10,797 nucleotides of DNA, from positions 1 to 10,797 of the forward strand of contig JAGVOC010000205.1 of NCBI GenBank assembly GCA_020052975.1. Direction: 5' to 3'. Under the pieces are notes generated by a model. That model was given only the letters and a program-made list of their open reading frames with translations. It ran no database searches and was not told the DNA's origin. Source of the stretch: Desulfobacterales bacterium. Lineage in GTDB: Bacteria > Desulfobacterota > Desulfobacteria > Desulfobacterales > RPRI01. This document shows, one piece after another, positions 1 to 6,961 of this stretch. The position numbers and the translations under genes were made by a program. Positions within the stretch are counted from its first letter, which is position 1; the number at the start of each line of letters is the position of its first letter.

Positions 1-259
1 ATCGGTAAAAACCTTTCTTTACTTCTTCCTGCGTCAGGGCAAACACCAGGGAGCAGCAACCGGCCCTGCACGATGAGAGTTTCGACGCGCAGTCCACAAC
101 GGCATCCGGCTCAGAGTCGTCCTCCAATCCGTACACCTTCCCGTCGATCATTACCATATTCCTGAGCGCGACAGAAAGGATTTTTTCTTTTTCCTCATCA
201 TAATCGTGTGCATCATGTTTGCCGTTCGGCACGCTTTTTCTGTTCTTTTCTCCGCTCAC
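1..259 (-). CDS. YkgJ-family cysteine-cluster protein, N-terminal part (runs off the left edge)
   Basis: The minus strand is open from about position 259 to the window edge. It encodes a segment with VDGKVYG-like character (MIDGKVYGLEDD) followed by C-x6-C-x3-CC (CASKLSSCRAGCC) and LTQEEVKKGFYR. That cysteine spacing followed by an LT-x-EEV-x-G stretch is typical of the YkgJ/Fe-S cysteine-cluster family, whose members are thought to bind a metal or Fe-S cluster; their substrates are mostly unknown. Further cysteines would lie beyond the edge. The start is uncertain. GTG at 259 is the first possible start after an in-frame stop, but it has no good ribosome site. ATG at 151 has AGGA eight bases upstream and would give a protein beginning close to the conserved domain. 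A better ribosome site (AAGGGTG) precedes an ATG at 272 in another frame, which ends at 213. This raises the possibility of a frameshift near 215-225. Confidence 0.6.
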   Translation of the reverse strand, partial: MSGEKNRKSVPNGKHDAHDYDEEKEKILSVALRNMVMIDGKVYGLEDDSEPDAVVDCASKLSSCRAGCCSLVFALTQEEVKKGFYR

Positions 260-354
260 CCGTTGCGCCCATTCACCCTTACAAATTACTGCAAAAAAAC
301 CGGAGCTGTTGCCGGCTGTTATACGAACCTGTGATACAACAAGTATCCCTTCAT

Positions 355-414
355 TGAATATATTTTATCATTCAATCTCTGTTTTGTTGATTTGATTCCA
401 TCGATTAGTCAACA
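355..414 (+). repeat. 60-bp direct repeat, copy A
   Basis: This stretch matches 9575-9634 at 52 of 60 positions in the same orientation, counted by eye. The first 20 bases are identical in both copies and have inverted ends (TGAAT, ten bases, ATTCA). A second inverted pair, GTTGA/TCAAC (386-390 and 408-412), is nearly kept in copy B as GTTG/CAAC. Copy A lies just upstream of the minus-strand YkgJ-like reading frame. Possible roles are a dispersed regulatory element, or a duplicated end left by insertion of the 9.2 kb between the copies. No integrase or transposase supports the second idea directly. Confidence 0.85.
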
Positions 415-455
415 TTTTTTCTACTCTGTAGCGCACTCATACTTCTCACAGTTAC

Positions 456-640
456 ATGCAAAATCATCATTCCCTGATATCTATGAAATCCCCATTCAAG
501 CAAATACCGCAGGGAAAGATAGGGGTGTTTCTTCCCAGTTCAATGACACAGGCATCAAAATTTGCAGGGAGTTTGATACGAGGAGAAATGCTCGCTTCCG
601 GTATAAATGCCATCACTGAAAGCATGGATTACTTGGTTCA
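456..640 (+). pseudogene. Left part of a possible reading frame interrupted by the group II intron
   Basis: Starting at ATG 456 (or 483), the plus strand is open up to the 3' border of the intron at 640/641. The stop (TAG 642-644) lies inside the intron. If the intron (641-2591) is removed, the frame continues without a shift into 2592-2679, giving 90 residues in total. The residues just before the junction read INAITESMDYLVQ. I recognise no family. The minus strand of the same stretch also holds a 52-codon frame (467-625), so coding direction is not settled. There is no clear ribosome site. The intron lies antisense to this frame, so splicing could not restore it. It is best seen as a candidate broken gene. 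The stretch 415-455 shows nothing else I can name. Confidence 0.3.
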
Positions 641-730
641 GTAGAGTAGAGAACTGGCGTAGTAACCGAAAGGTTCTATCTCCAGTTCCCCCTCATCAAA
701 CCGTGCGGACCCTTTTCGAGTACACGGCTT
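641..730 (-). ncRNA. Group II intron domains V and VI
   Basis: Domain V occupies 698-730 on the minus strand. AAGCCGUGU pairs with GCACGGUUU, a CC bulge follows on the 3' side, and a four-pair upper helix ACUC/GGGU is closed by a GAAAA loop. The AGC catalytic triad lies in the lower 5' strand. Domain VI follows: GGAACUGG pairs with CCAGUUCU, with flanking pairs that leave one unpaired A at 647. This is the expected bulged branch-point adenosine. The loop here is five bases, not a GNRA tetraloop, which is mildly unusual. Confidence 0.85.
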
Positions 731-735
731 TCCAA

Positions 736-2064
736 TTATCTTCCTCCATTGGCTTTCGCAGTTTGAGTCCAGGGAGCAGTAGTCGGTACTTTGTAGAGTC
801 CTAAGGATTCGTAGAAATACCTATCCGGGTATGACCTATAACCAAGGCTGTGATAGTGGTGTTTCCGACGCAGGTATACTCTTAGCCTGTACCCCAGATA
901 GTATCTTAAAGCGGACATAGCCTTTGTGCAGTTGCCGTAATAAAAGTAGTTCACCCATCCTCTAACAATTCCGTTCACTCTCTGGATTATGATCTTCGTC
1001 GGTGTCGCGCTGTATCGCTCAGTGGTCAGTTTCTTAATCTCCGCTCGAATATGTTTCATAGACTTCTTTGATGGTTCGGTGAACGGAAACAGATGTCCGC
1101 TCTTGCGTCCTTTCCTCATCATTATACGGAACCCCAGAAAGGTAAAACTATCGCATTGTGCATCCACAATACGCGTCTTCTCCTCATTGAGAGCAAGGCC
1201 AAGGTCTTTCAGGACGGTCTTCATCCCCTTCAATATTCGCGCCGTGTTACCTTCGCATAATACCACAACATCATCCGCATAGCGGACAAGCCGTGCGCCC
1301 AACCTCTCCTGCACTTTCTTGACTTTCCATAAGGTATCCAGAACATTCAGATAGATGTTGGCCAGAAGTGGAGAGATCACCCCTCCTTGGGGAGTTCCCT
1401 TATCATTTCCCTTGTACTCCTTATTCCCATCCTCACGTTCTTCCACAATCGGCGCTTTTAACCACATCCTGATCAGCTTCAGTATGTTCTTATCCACAAT
1501 CCGTTTAGCTACCAGTTGCATAAGTTTGTCATGGGGAATGGTATCGAAATACTTGGAGATATCGGCATCAATTACATCGAGCTTGCCTTGAAGAAGGTGC
1601 GCCTGCACGTCGTTTACTGCCTGATGGGCGTTCCGCTTTGGCCTGAACCCATACGAGTTTTCCTGAAAATCAGCTTCAAATACGGGCTCAATCACAACCT
1701 TTACTGCCATCTGCACTACTCTGTCTCTGATCGTCGGGATTCCCAGCGGTCTTCTACCTCCACCTGCCTTCGGTATATAGACTCTCCGCACAGGCTTCGG
1801 TTTATAATCTTTCCGCTTCAGTTCCCCGGCGATTGCTTCGAGATATTCCTCGACTCCTCCTTCTCCATCCTCTATGCTCTCAAAGGTCTCGTCGTCTATT
1901 CCCGGCCCTCCCTTATTAGCTTTTACAAGCTTGTAGGCATGAGTCAGGATATTCCGACTGTAAACCTTATCGTAGAGAAGATAGAATCGATACTCCCTTT
2001 GTTGCTTGGCCTTCTGGTATAGTTCCCTCTGAAGTTCCCGGATCTTTTCTGGAGTTTCCAGCAT
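736..2064 (-). CDS. ltrA: Group II intron reverse transcriptase/maturase
   Basis: This 442-residue protein helps the intron fold and splice and copies it into DNA at new sites. Reverse transcriptase landmarks are visible: GFRPKRNAHQAV (about 139-150), the first catalytic aspartate in DADISKYFD (D168), GTPQGG (223-228) and YADD (262-265), then FLGFRI near 309. The maturase (X) domain follows, with GIVRGWVNYFYYGN around 365-378. The C-terminus (LGLYKVP near 421-427) ends without the cysteine-rich HNH endonuclease seen in many intron proteins. Retrohoming would then need another way to nick or prime, as in other endonuclease-lacking classes. I chose ATG 2064 because GGAGA lies seven bases before it and the frame upstream sits within intron structure. 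The upstream extension to 2220 is probably non-coding ribozyme sequence. ltrA is the generic symbol for this family. Confidence 0.95.
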   Translation of the reverse strand: MLETPEKIRELQRELYQKAKQQREYRFYLLYDKVYSRNILTHAYKLVKANKGGPGIDDETFESIEDGEGGVEEYLEAIAGELKRKDYKPKPVRRVYIPKAGGGRRPLGIPTIRDRVVQMAVKVVIEPVFEADFQENSYGFRPKRNAHQAVNDVQAHLLQGKLDVIDADISKYFDTIPHDKLMQLVAKRIVDKNILKLIRMWLKAPIVEEREDGNKEYKGNDKGTPQGGVISPLLANIYLNVLDTLWKVKKVQERLGARLVRYADDVVVLCEGNTARILKGMKTVLKDLGLALNEEKTRIVDAQCDSFTFLGFRIMMRKGRKSGHLFPFTEPSKKSMKHIRAEIKKLTTERYSATPTKIIIQRVNGIVRGWVNYFYYGNCTKAMSALRYYLGYRLRVYLRRKHHYHSLGYRSYPDRYFYESLGLYKVPTTAPWTQTAKANGGR

Positions 2065-2574
2065 TTCGCAATCTCCTTTCCTTCTCTCCTTCGGAAACGT
2101 GATAAATGCATTGCCCCTTCCCTCTCCCAAAGTTATGTTGTCTTTGAGATACAATCGGTACAATATGGGCAACTCCGACTCCCGCACCGACCGAGTGGAA
2201 CTTCGTTTCCTTATATCCACTCGCTGCCATCTGAAGGCGTCGATACGGGTCTCCCGTATTTATTGTCGCATGGCTTCCCCTGCGTGTCACCCCTATTACC
2301 CCGGGAGCTCTTCTATCGGTTACGGTAGTTTTCGTTAGGATAGAAACCACGGTCTTCCCCCTTGTAGGACAGGGTCGACAACTCCGGCTTGTTTTTTCGA
2401 GGCTACTTCTGGGTTCGCTTGCGCTGCGACCCGCAGGTTTGCTCAGTCCCCATTATGGAACCTTTGTCAGAGAACTTAGTGCTTCAGGTTACCCTTAACA
2501 CCTCCCTCAAGCTACATGGGCGTACTACCAAACTCCCATAGTCGGACTTTAACCGACAAGTCATACGTTTTACA

Positions 2575-2611
2575 CGGCATACCCTACACACAAACGTTTT
2601 TAGGTATGCCG
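2575..2611. repeat. 9-bp perfect inverted repeat straddling the intron 5' border
   Basis: CGGCATACC (2575-2583) and GGTATGCCG (2603-2611) are perfect complements separated by 19 bases. One arm lies inside the intron and the other in its flank, with the inferred border 2591/2592 in the loop. Chance cannot be excluded, but the position is suggestive. It may be a hairpin used in target choice, or a sign that the true border lies elsewhere. Confidence 0.5.
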
Positions 2612-2679
2612 AGGTTTTATCACTTCTTTCATCAAGTCTGCACGGCAGCATATTTCATTGGGGTGCGACCAACGCCTAA
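2592..2679 (+). pseudogene. Right part of the possible intron-interrupted reading frame
   Basis: Joined to 456-640, this stretch continues the same frame for 28 more residues (QNVFRYAEVLSLL and so on, ending in GATNA) and stops at TAA 2677-2679. I do not recognise the protein. Between 2680 and 2754 I see no gene. A sequence at 2736-2755 resembles intron bases 2555-2570, except for a four-base insertion. Confidence 0.28.
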
Positions 2680-2754
2680 AAGTTAGTAAAGCAGAATCAT
2701 TTTACAATTTAACAACTATTCAAAACTTGCACATTGACAAGTAGGGCATACGTT

Positions 2755-3975
2755 TCACTGTGTATTCCCTTGGGAATCTGTCTTTATGAGATAGACATCG
2801 GAACCTCCGGCACCAAAAGAAGATGTCCACCCGACAATAATATATCCGCCGTCGGTTGTCTGCTGGACTGATTCCCCTCCATCAGAACCAGTTCCGCCTA
2901 ATCTCTTTTTCCAGATGGCATTCCCACCTTTATCCGTTTTTATCAGATAAACATCAACAGGGGGTCCGAAGAAATAGGAACCTATAGTTCCAGTAATAAT
3001 ATATCCACCGTCTTTTGTCTGTTGTACTGATTTGCCAAATCTCCCCCCCTGTAGTGATTCAAATTCATCTTTTCCTCCGATTATCCTCTCCCATGCAGCA
3101 TTCCCTTCTGAATCTGTCTTGACAAGTAAGATAGCAACATTTGAATAATCAGTGAATGTAGTCCCTGAGAGAATATATCCACCGTCTTTCGTCTGCCGGA
3201 CTGAGAAGTGCCACTCTCCATGTGGTCCTCCGAATGTCTTTTCCCAAACAGTTATTCCCTTTGAATCAGTCTTGATGAGATAAGCATCGCTATACTCGCC
3301 ATAAATACCAGTATTTTTATGTCCAGCAATGATATATCCACCGTCAGACGTCTGCTGAACTGAGTTGCCAATCTGATTCGCACCAGAGTTGTCAAATGTC
3401 CTTTCCCAAACGGCTTTTCCCTCTGAATCAGTCTTGATAAGATAGACATTAGCATCAACTTCAACCATGCCTCTCGTGCCAACAATGATATATCCGCCGT
3501 CGGATGTCTGCTGAACAAAGTTACCATTCTCATGTGAACCGGATTCACCAAATGTCTTCTCCCAGACACCATTCCCATTCTGATCAGTTTTCAAGAAAAA
3601 GACATTACTATATCCGTCGTCATCCACACTGCCGACTATAATGTATCCGCCGTCAGATGTCTGCTGGACTGAACGGCCTGCCTCGCTAAATGTTTTTTCC
3701 CAGACCATATTTCCATAGAGATCAGTCTTGATGAGATAAGAATCAGATTGTCCCCAGACCCTTTCAGGATTAAATAAGCCTGTATATCCAACAATGATAT
3801 ATCCGCCGTCGGACGTCTGCTGGACGGAGTAGCCCCAATCGTCATATTGACCGCCGAATGTTTTTGTCCATGTATGCTGGGTTGTGCCGGCGTTGCCTTT
3901 TCCGTCTCCACCCCCACATGCATACATTAAAAGAACCAGCAGAATACTTGAACCAAAGAATAAAAAAGATTTCAT
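2755..3975 (-). CDS. Seven-repeat beta-propeller-like lipoprotein
   Basis: This 406-residue protein starts with a lipoprotein signal: a short basic start, a hydrophobic stretch, and the lipobox LMYAC with cysteine 20 as the lipidation site, followed by GGGDG. It is therefore exported and anchored in a membrane by lipid. The rest is seven tandem units of about 46-60 residues. Each runs W-x-K-T-F-G-G, then SVQQTSDGGYIIVG, then a D-x-YLIKTDS-x-GN strand end. Seven such units suit a closed seven-bladed propeller of the type found in surface proteins of unknown ligand. This is a structural inference. I chose ATG 3975 over ATG 3987 because GAGG lies six bases before it. A TGCTATAAT extended -10 sits about 60 bases upstream. 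It appears to be a single-gene unit, and I see no terminator. Confidence 0.85.
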   Translation of the reverse strand: MKSFLFFGSSILLVLLMYACGGGDGKGNAGTTQHTWTKTFGGQYDDWGYSVQQTSDGGYIIVGYTGLFNPERVWGQSDSYLIKTDLYGNMVWEKTFSEAGRSVQQTSDGGYIIVGSVDDDGYSNVFFLKTDQNGNGVWEKTFGESGSHENGNFVQQTSDGGYIIVGTRGMVEVDANVYLIKTDSEGKAVWERTFDNSGANQIGNSVQQTSDGGYIIAGHKNTGIYGEYSDAYLIKTDSKGITVWEKTFGGPHGEWHFSVRQTKDGGYILSGTTFTDYSNVAILLVKTDSEGNAAWERIIGGKDEFESLQGGRFGKSVQQTKDGGYIITGTIGSYFFGPPVDVYLIKTDKGGNAIWKKRLGGTGSDGGESVQQTTDGGYIIVGWTSSFGAGGSDVYLIKTDSQGNTQ

Positions 3976-3987
3976 AGTATCCCTCAT

Positions 3988-4304
3988 TTTAGCCCCCTCT
4001 GTTCAGTGCTATCCATTTTTGTTTGTACTATTCACCATTATAGCAATCTTTATGAGGGCAGACTACAGGAAGTAGGATTGCCTCAGTATCACCATTCAAA
4101 CATCATGCGTCTTTCACCCCAAAGGAAACACCCCTATTTTCTCAACGCCACCTACAACTAAACCTTTCCAATGTGTCAAAAGAAGTGAATATTTACATGA
4201 GTATTCTAACAGGTAACGAGAAAGGTAACCCGCTGGCGCAACCAGCATGGGGGGAAATTGTGCCCGCGCTGATTACTAATCGGTATTGATGCAATTGTGC
4301 GCTG
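3988..4304. other. Gene-poor gap with a GC-rich patch and two short frames
   Basis: The left part holds the leader of the lipoprotein gene. From about 4200 to 4295 the DNA is clearly GC-richer than the endonuclease gene beside it and contains a GCTGG/CCAGC hairpin (4232-4246). Short frames exist on both strands: plus 4197-4289 (30 residues) and minus 4114-4248 (44 residues, starting MLVAPAGYLSRYLLEYS). Neither has a good ribosome site and I recognise neither. They may be remnants of a gene into which the endonuclease gene inserted. Confidence 0.35.
4037..4045 (-). promoter_or_regulatory. Extended -10 promoter for the lipoprotein gene
   Basis: On the minus strand TGCTATAAT is a perfect extended -10 element, about 60 bases before the start at 3975. 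No good -35 hexamer is visible, as is usual for extended -10 promoters. Confidence 0.5.
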
Positions 4305-5648
4305 TCATTTCTTAACAACACCGACCGTCCTCGATATACAGTTGGGACAATAGATTTCTTCTGCTACATACATCATTTCATGAATTTGATTGCACTTTAC
4401 GCATTTCAATTTGCCACCCGCATTATTAACAGCTAAAACTCTAGCCTCCGACTGCACATTTCTGATAATTTTTTTTACATGTTCCTCTTTGTCCTCAGAA
4501 CTTATTTTCGAAGATATTTCCTGAGAAATTGAGAGTTCTTTTTCATTAAGGTCTTTCAGTTTTGTAATATCGTCTATATTTAAAGACAGTCCCTCAACAA
4601 ATACATTGTATTTCCTCTTTAAATAAAGTGACTCATCAATACCAGCATAAAAGAAATAAAACAGTTTACTTAAATTTTCTCTTGAGTCAATTTTCAAGTA
4701 ATATGATGGTGTTTTCGATCTTTTTTCAATATGAATTTTCAGAGGGTACTGCCCATTAGGATATTGAGATCTCAATGTAGCATTAATGCTGTTCATGTAT
4801 CCGTGAAGAATTTTCCTATAAATTCCTATTTTGTACAATTCATCACCAAGTGTTTTGATGAAATCAAAAGATCCACAAACATAGGATGCTCTTAACTTAC
4901 CAGCACTCAAATAAATCGAGCCATCACCATCCCAACAACCCCTTATGAAATGTCTTATGTATCGTTCTGGAACTTCAGGAAATTGCATGACCAGACTTTT
5001 TCTTTCTACAAGCCCCAATTTATGAAGATCGTCTCTCATTTTTTCTCTAAAAAAAACAAATGAATATATAAATTTCGATTTATCATAAGACTGTACATTT
5101 TTTTTTATTGCCCTAGTTGAACCTAAAAGAGTCCTTACATTGCAAAGTAAGTCATAATCAACAGATGCAATACTTACCCTAAGGCTACTCTTTGTACGCT
5201 GTACATTGCCATCAGTGAACAACAGACCCAGTACCCATGCCATTTCCGGAGACCATTTGCTAAAAAAACTGTCGTTAATGTCGTCATATTCAAAAGCACT
5301 AAATTTACCATTTTTGATTGCTAAAACTCTCGCCTCAGATCGTTTTCTTCTAGGTAAATCATATTTAACCATGAGAAGTTTAACCATTTGTCTTGTGCAG
5401 TTATGCTCTTTTGCAATGTCTTCTAGGGATTTCTTATGATGGCAATATAGGTCTGTCAGTTTTTCTTTAGTAAGCACATTGGTGACAATAGATGTTTTTG
5501 GTTTCCTTCTTTTTATAAGAGTGTAATTCGTAGGACAACATTTTGAGCAATATACTTTGTCTGCTATATACATGGATTGCTCTGCACAGCCACATTGAGA
5601 ACATTTGAACTTTTGAATATTTTTCATAGCTAATATTTGAATTGTCAT
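4305..5648 (-). CDS. LAGLIDADG homing endonuclease with zinc ribbons at both ends
   Basis: This 447-residue protein has two LAGLIDADG helices, VLGLLFTDGNV (139-149, catalytic D146) and FIRGCWDGDGSI (234-245, D242). It should act as a monomeric site-specific endonuclease that cuts a long target to spread its own gene. Before the core lie a zinc ribbon with C16-x2-C19 and C34-x2-C37, then a helix-turn-helix-like stretch (about 60-98). After the core lies a second ribbon with C416-x2-C419 and C434-x2-C437, exactly 400 residues on and with the same spacing and similar intervening residues. SEARVLAI (104) and SEARVLAV (400) are a second repeated motif. It is free-standing, not inside an intein or a recognisable intron, and strongly AT-rich. 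ATG 5648 has no clear ribosome site, and ATG 5627 (residue 8) is an alternative start. Confidence 0.88.
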   Translation of the reverse strand: MTIQILAMKNIQKFKCSQCGCAEQSMYIADKVYCSKCCPTNYTLIKRRKPKTSIVTNVLTKEKLTDLYCHHKKSLEDIAKEHNCTRQMVKLLMVKYDLPRRKRSEARVLAIKNGKFSAFEYDDINDSFFSKWSPEMAWVLGLLFTDGNVQRTKSSLRVSIASVDYDLLCNVRTLLGSTRAIKKNVQSYDKSKFIYSFVFFREKMRDDLHKLGLVERKSLVMQFPEVPERYIRHFIRGCWDGDGSIYLSAGKLRASYVCGSFDFIKTLGDELYKIGIYRKILHGYMNSINATLRSQYPNGQYPLKIHIEKRSKTPSYYLKIDSRENLSKLFYFFYAGIDESLYLKRKYNVFVEGLSLNIDDITKLKDLNEKELSISQEISSKISSEDKEEHVKKIIRNVQSEARVLAVNNAGGKLKCVKCNQIHEMMYVAEEIYCPNCISRTVGVVKK

Positions 5649-5739
5649 TTGCTACTTTTATATCAAGAAATTAAAGGTTTATTTATAACTGGTAGCACTT
5701 TTATTCCCTCAAGTTGGGCACTGTTAACAGATTCAGATA

Positions 5740-6132
5740 CTATTGGGACAGACCGATATTTTTAAAATAAAGTGATATATAGGTAATCAAAAATGTCCCT
5801 ATAGAAGCAATAAAAACAATGTTTAGAATCCATTGTAAGTGAAACATACGATCTACCCATTTTGGAAAAGATAAATCTGCATTAAACTTCGATTTAGTCC
5901 ACGCTTCAAGCAACAAATAGTCAAGCAGTACCCCATAAAGAATAATTATGATAAAAGCTATTAGAGGAATCTTAAAACTGAAAATTAAAGAGAAGATTTC
6001 AATGCGTTCAAGTTTTAAGATTGAAATAATCGTAAATAAAGATATAAAGATAGTTAGATCAAGCTTAAGATAAAAGATACACGTATCACGATATTTTTGA
6101 ATAATCTCAGAGGTTGGATTTAATTCTTTCAT
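5740..6132 (-). CDS. Small three-helix membrane protein, unknown function
   Basis: This 130-residue product has three hydrophobic stretches at roughly 22-40, 50-75 and 99-123, with a polar loop (about 77-95, containing EAWTKSKFNADLSFPKW) between the second and third. It should be an inner-membrane protein. I recognise no family. It lies 91 bp upstream of the endonuclease gene on the same strand, but a possible promoter of that gene sits in the gap, so shared transcription is uncertain. A TATAAT (minus strand, 6183-6188) about 50 bases upstream may serve as its -10. The ribosome site before ATG 6132 is poor. Composition is as AT-rich as the endonuclease gene. Confidence 0.65.
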   Translation of the reverse strand: MKELNPTSEIIQKYRDTCIFYLKLDLTIFISLFTIISILKLERIEIFSLIFSFKIPLIAFIIIILYGVLLDYLLLEAWTKSKFNADLSFPKWVDRMFHLQWILNIVFIASIGTFLITYISLYFKNIGLSQ

Positions 6133-6297
6133 TATAAAATTCCAATTAGATATATTAATGTTTAATGGTTATACTATGCAAAATTATATCAGGTTTTAAA
6201 TGTGCCTGCTTCAGGAAAGAGGCTTGCTTCTCAGAACCTTCATGTATGCTGTGTTTCTTTCGCCCCGTAAGACGCATGCCTTTTTTCTCGGAGTCAC

Positions 6298-6336
6298 TAC
6301 TACACGTGCTCCCCAAAGATATAGTAGAGTGTAGTA
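6298..6336. repeat. 8-bp inverted repeat in the divergent region
   Basis: TACTACAC (6298-6305) and GTGTAGTA (6329-6336) are perfect complements with 23 bases between them. It lies about 30 bases upstream of the PilZ -10. It could be an operator or a weak hairpin; no T-run follows, so it is not a clear terminator. Confidence 0.35.
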
Positions 6337-6364
6337 CCCCCTTGGACTAAGCACACAGATGCTT

Positions 6365-6373
6365 TGCTATAAT
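6365..6373 (+). promoter_or_regulatory. Extended -10 promoter for the PilZ gene
   Basis: TGCTATAAT is a perfect extended -10. TTGGAC at 6342-6347 is a possible -35 but is 20 bases away, longer than usual. The resulting leader would be a little over 100 bases. Confidence 0.5.
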
Positions 6374-6487
6374 TGTGTGTGTTGCAACTATTACTACTAA
6401 CAGAACCAATTATTTATTTCCTTCAAATCCATTGTCTATGCTATTGTTATCAATGAGCATTCTGAGAAATTAACCTTTGAGGTAATT

Positions 6488-6790
6488 ATGAAGGAAAATC
6501 TCCGAAGAGAAAAAAGAATCACTATATCCGAAGAAATAAGCTGCGATGTTGGCAGAATTTTGGAACTCTCTTCCCAAGGGATATTTATTGCTTCTTGCGT
6601 GAATGGGATTGCGGAGAATGATCCCATTAAATTGACAATAACGACAAGTAGCGGGTCTGTCATTAAAATTCAGGCGAGAATTAGGCGAATCACACAAAGT
6701 GGTTTTGGAGCAGAAATTGATAAAAGTGCGACAAACATTGCCGACCTTGATCAGTTCCATTTGCTTGTCAAAAAATATAGGCGTATATAA
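6488..6790 (+). CDS. PilZ-domain protein (probable c-di-GMP effector)
   Basis: This 100-residue cytoplasmic protein consists of a single PilZ domain. PilZ domains bind cyclic di-GMP through an RxxxR motif and a D/N-x-S-x-x-G motif, and pass the signal to motility, polysaccharide or other targets. Here RREKR (R6-R10) supplies the first motif. ELSSQG (26-31) supplies the second, with glutamate in place of the usual Asp/Asn. Binding may therefore be altered; this is inference. The remaining strands (GIFIAS, PIKLTITT, IQARIRRI, GFGAEI) fit the family's barrel. GAGG lies six bases before ATG 6488. No diguanylate cyclase or pilus gene is nearby, so its target is unknown. It is a lone gene between minus-strand neighbours. 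Confidence 0.82.
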   Translation: MKENLRREKRITISEEISCDVGRILELSSQGIFIASCVNGIAENDPIKLTITTSSGSVIKIQARIRRITQSGFGAEIDKSATNIADLDQFHLLVKKYRRI

Positions 6791-6961
6791 CGTTTTATCG
6801 TTTTAAGTCTCAGATCCGTGTCCTGCAGCTAATGAGAGTCGATATCATTTTCTCAATACTCTCTCCAGCATCTTCTATAAGGCCGTTTATTTTGAGGTGA
6901 ATGCTTGCCGTAAATCAGGGCCTTACGAGGTGTTTATATCAGGAAGAATCAATTTATTTGC

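Larger units (their letters stand above)
641..2591 (-). mobile_element. Group II intron (complete, ORF-containing)
   Basis: Read on the minus strand, the element begins GTGTGTAGGG at 2591, matching the GUGYG 5' consensus. It carries an intron-type reverse transcriptase and ends with domain V, domain VI and a terminal ...CUCUAC at 641, matching the 3' AY rule. The length would be 1951 bp. About 520 bases of structured leader (domains I-III, part of IV) precede the RT gene. Group II introns are self-splicing ribozymes that move by retrohoming with their own protein. The exon borders are inferred from consensus ends and from the position of the branch-point A at 647, seven bases from the 3' end. 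They are supported by a reading frame that stays open when 640 is joined to 2592. The element looks intact and possibly active. Confidence 0.88.
6133..6487. other. Divergent intergenic region
   Basis: This 355-bp gap separates the minus-strand membrane protein gene from the plus-strand PilZ gene. It holds likely promoters for both, an inverted repeat at 6298-6336, and no coding frame I trust. Confidence 0.6.

Noticed and set aside
2065..2220. N-terminal extension of the intron protein to ATG 2220
   Set aside because: The stretch lies in ribozyme sequence, and a good ribosome site precedes ATG 2064, where the family similarity begins.
2640..2700. Possible integron attC site near AACGCCTAA
   Set aside because: The TTTTAGGCGTTGG stretch on the minus strand resembles an attC end, but the GTTRRRY core fails and no paired imperfect arms or integrase are present.
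505..4140. Shared ATAGGGGTGTTTC at about 517-530 and, inverted, near 4127-4140
   Set aside because: Only about 13 bases match and the flanks do not, which is expected by chance when both strands are compared.
6415..6440. TTCAAATCC as a tRNA T-arm
   Set aside because: No acceptor stem, D-arm or anticodon arm can be found around it.
6878..6925. TAAGGCC/GGCCTTA as a terminator between the PilZ and flavoprotein genes
   Set aside because: The stem is only 7 bp with a 34-base loop and no T-run, so it does not look like an intrinsic terminator.
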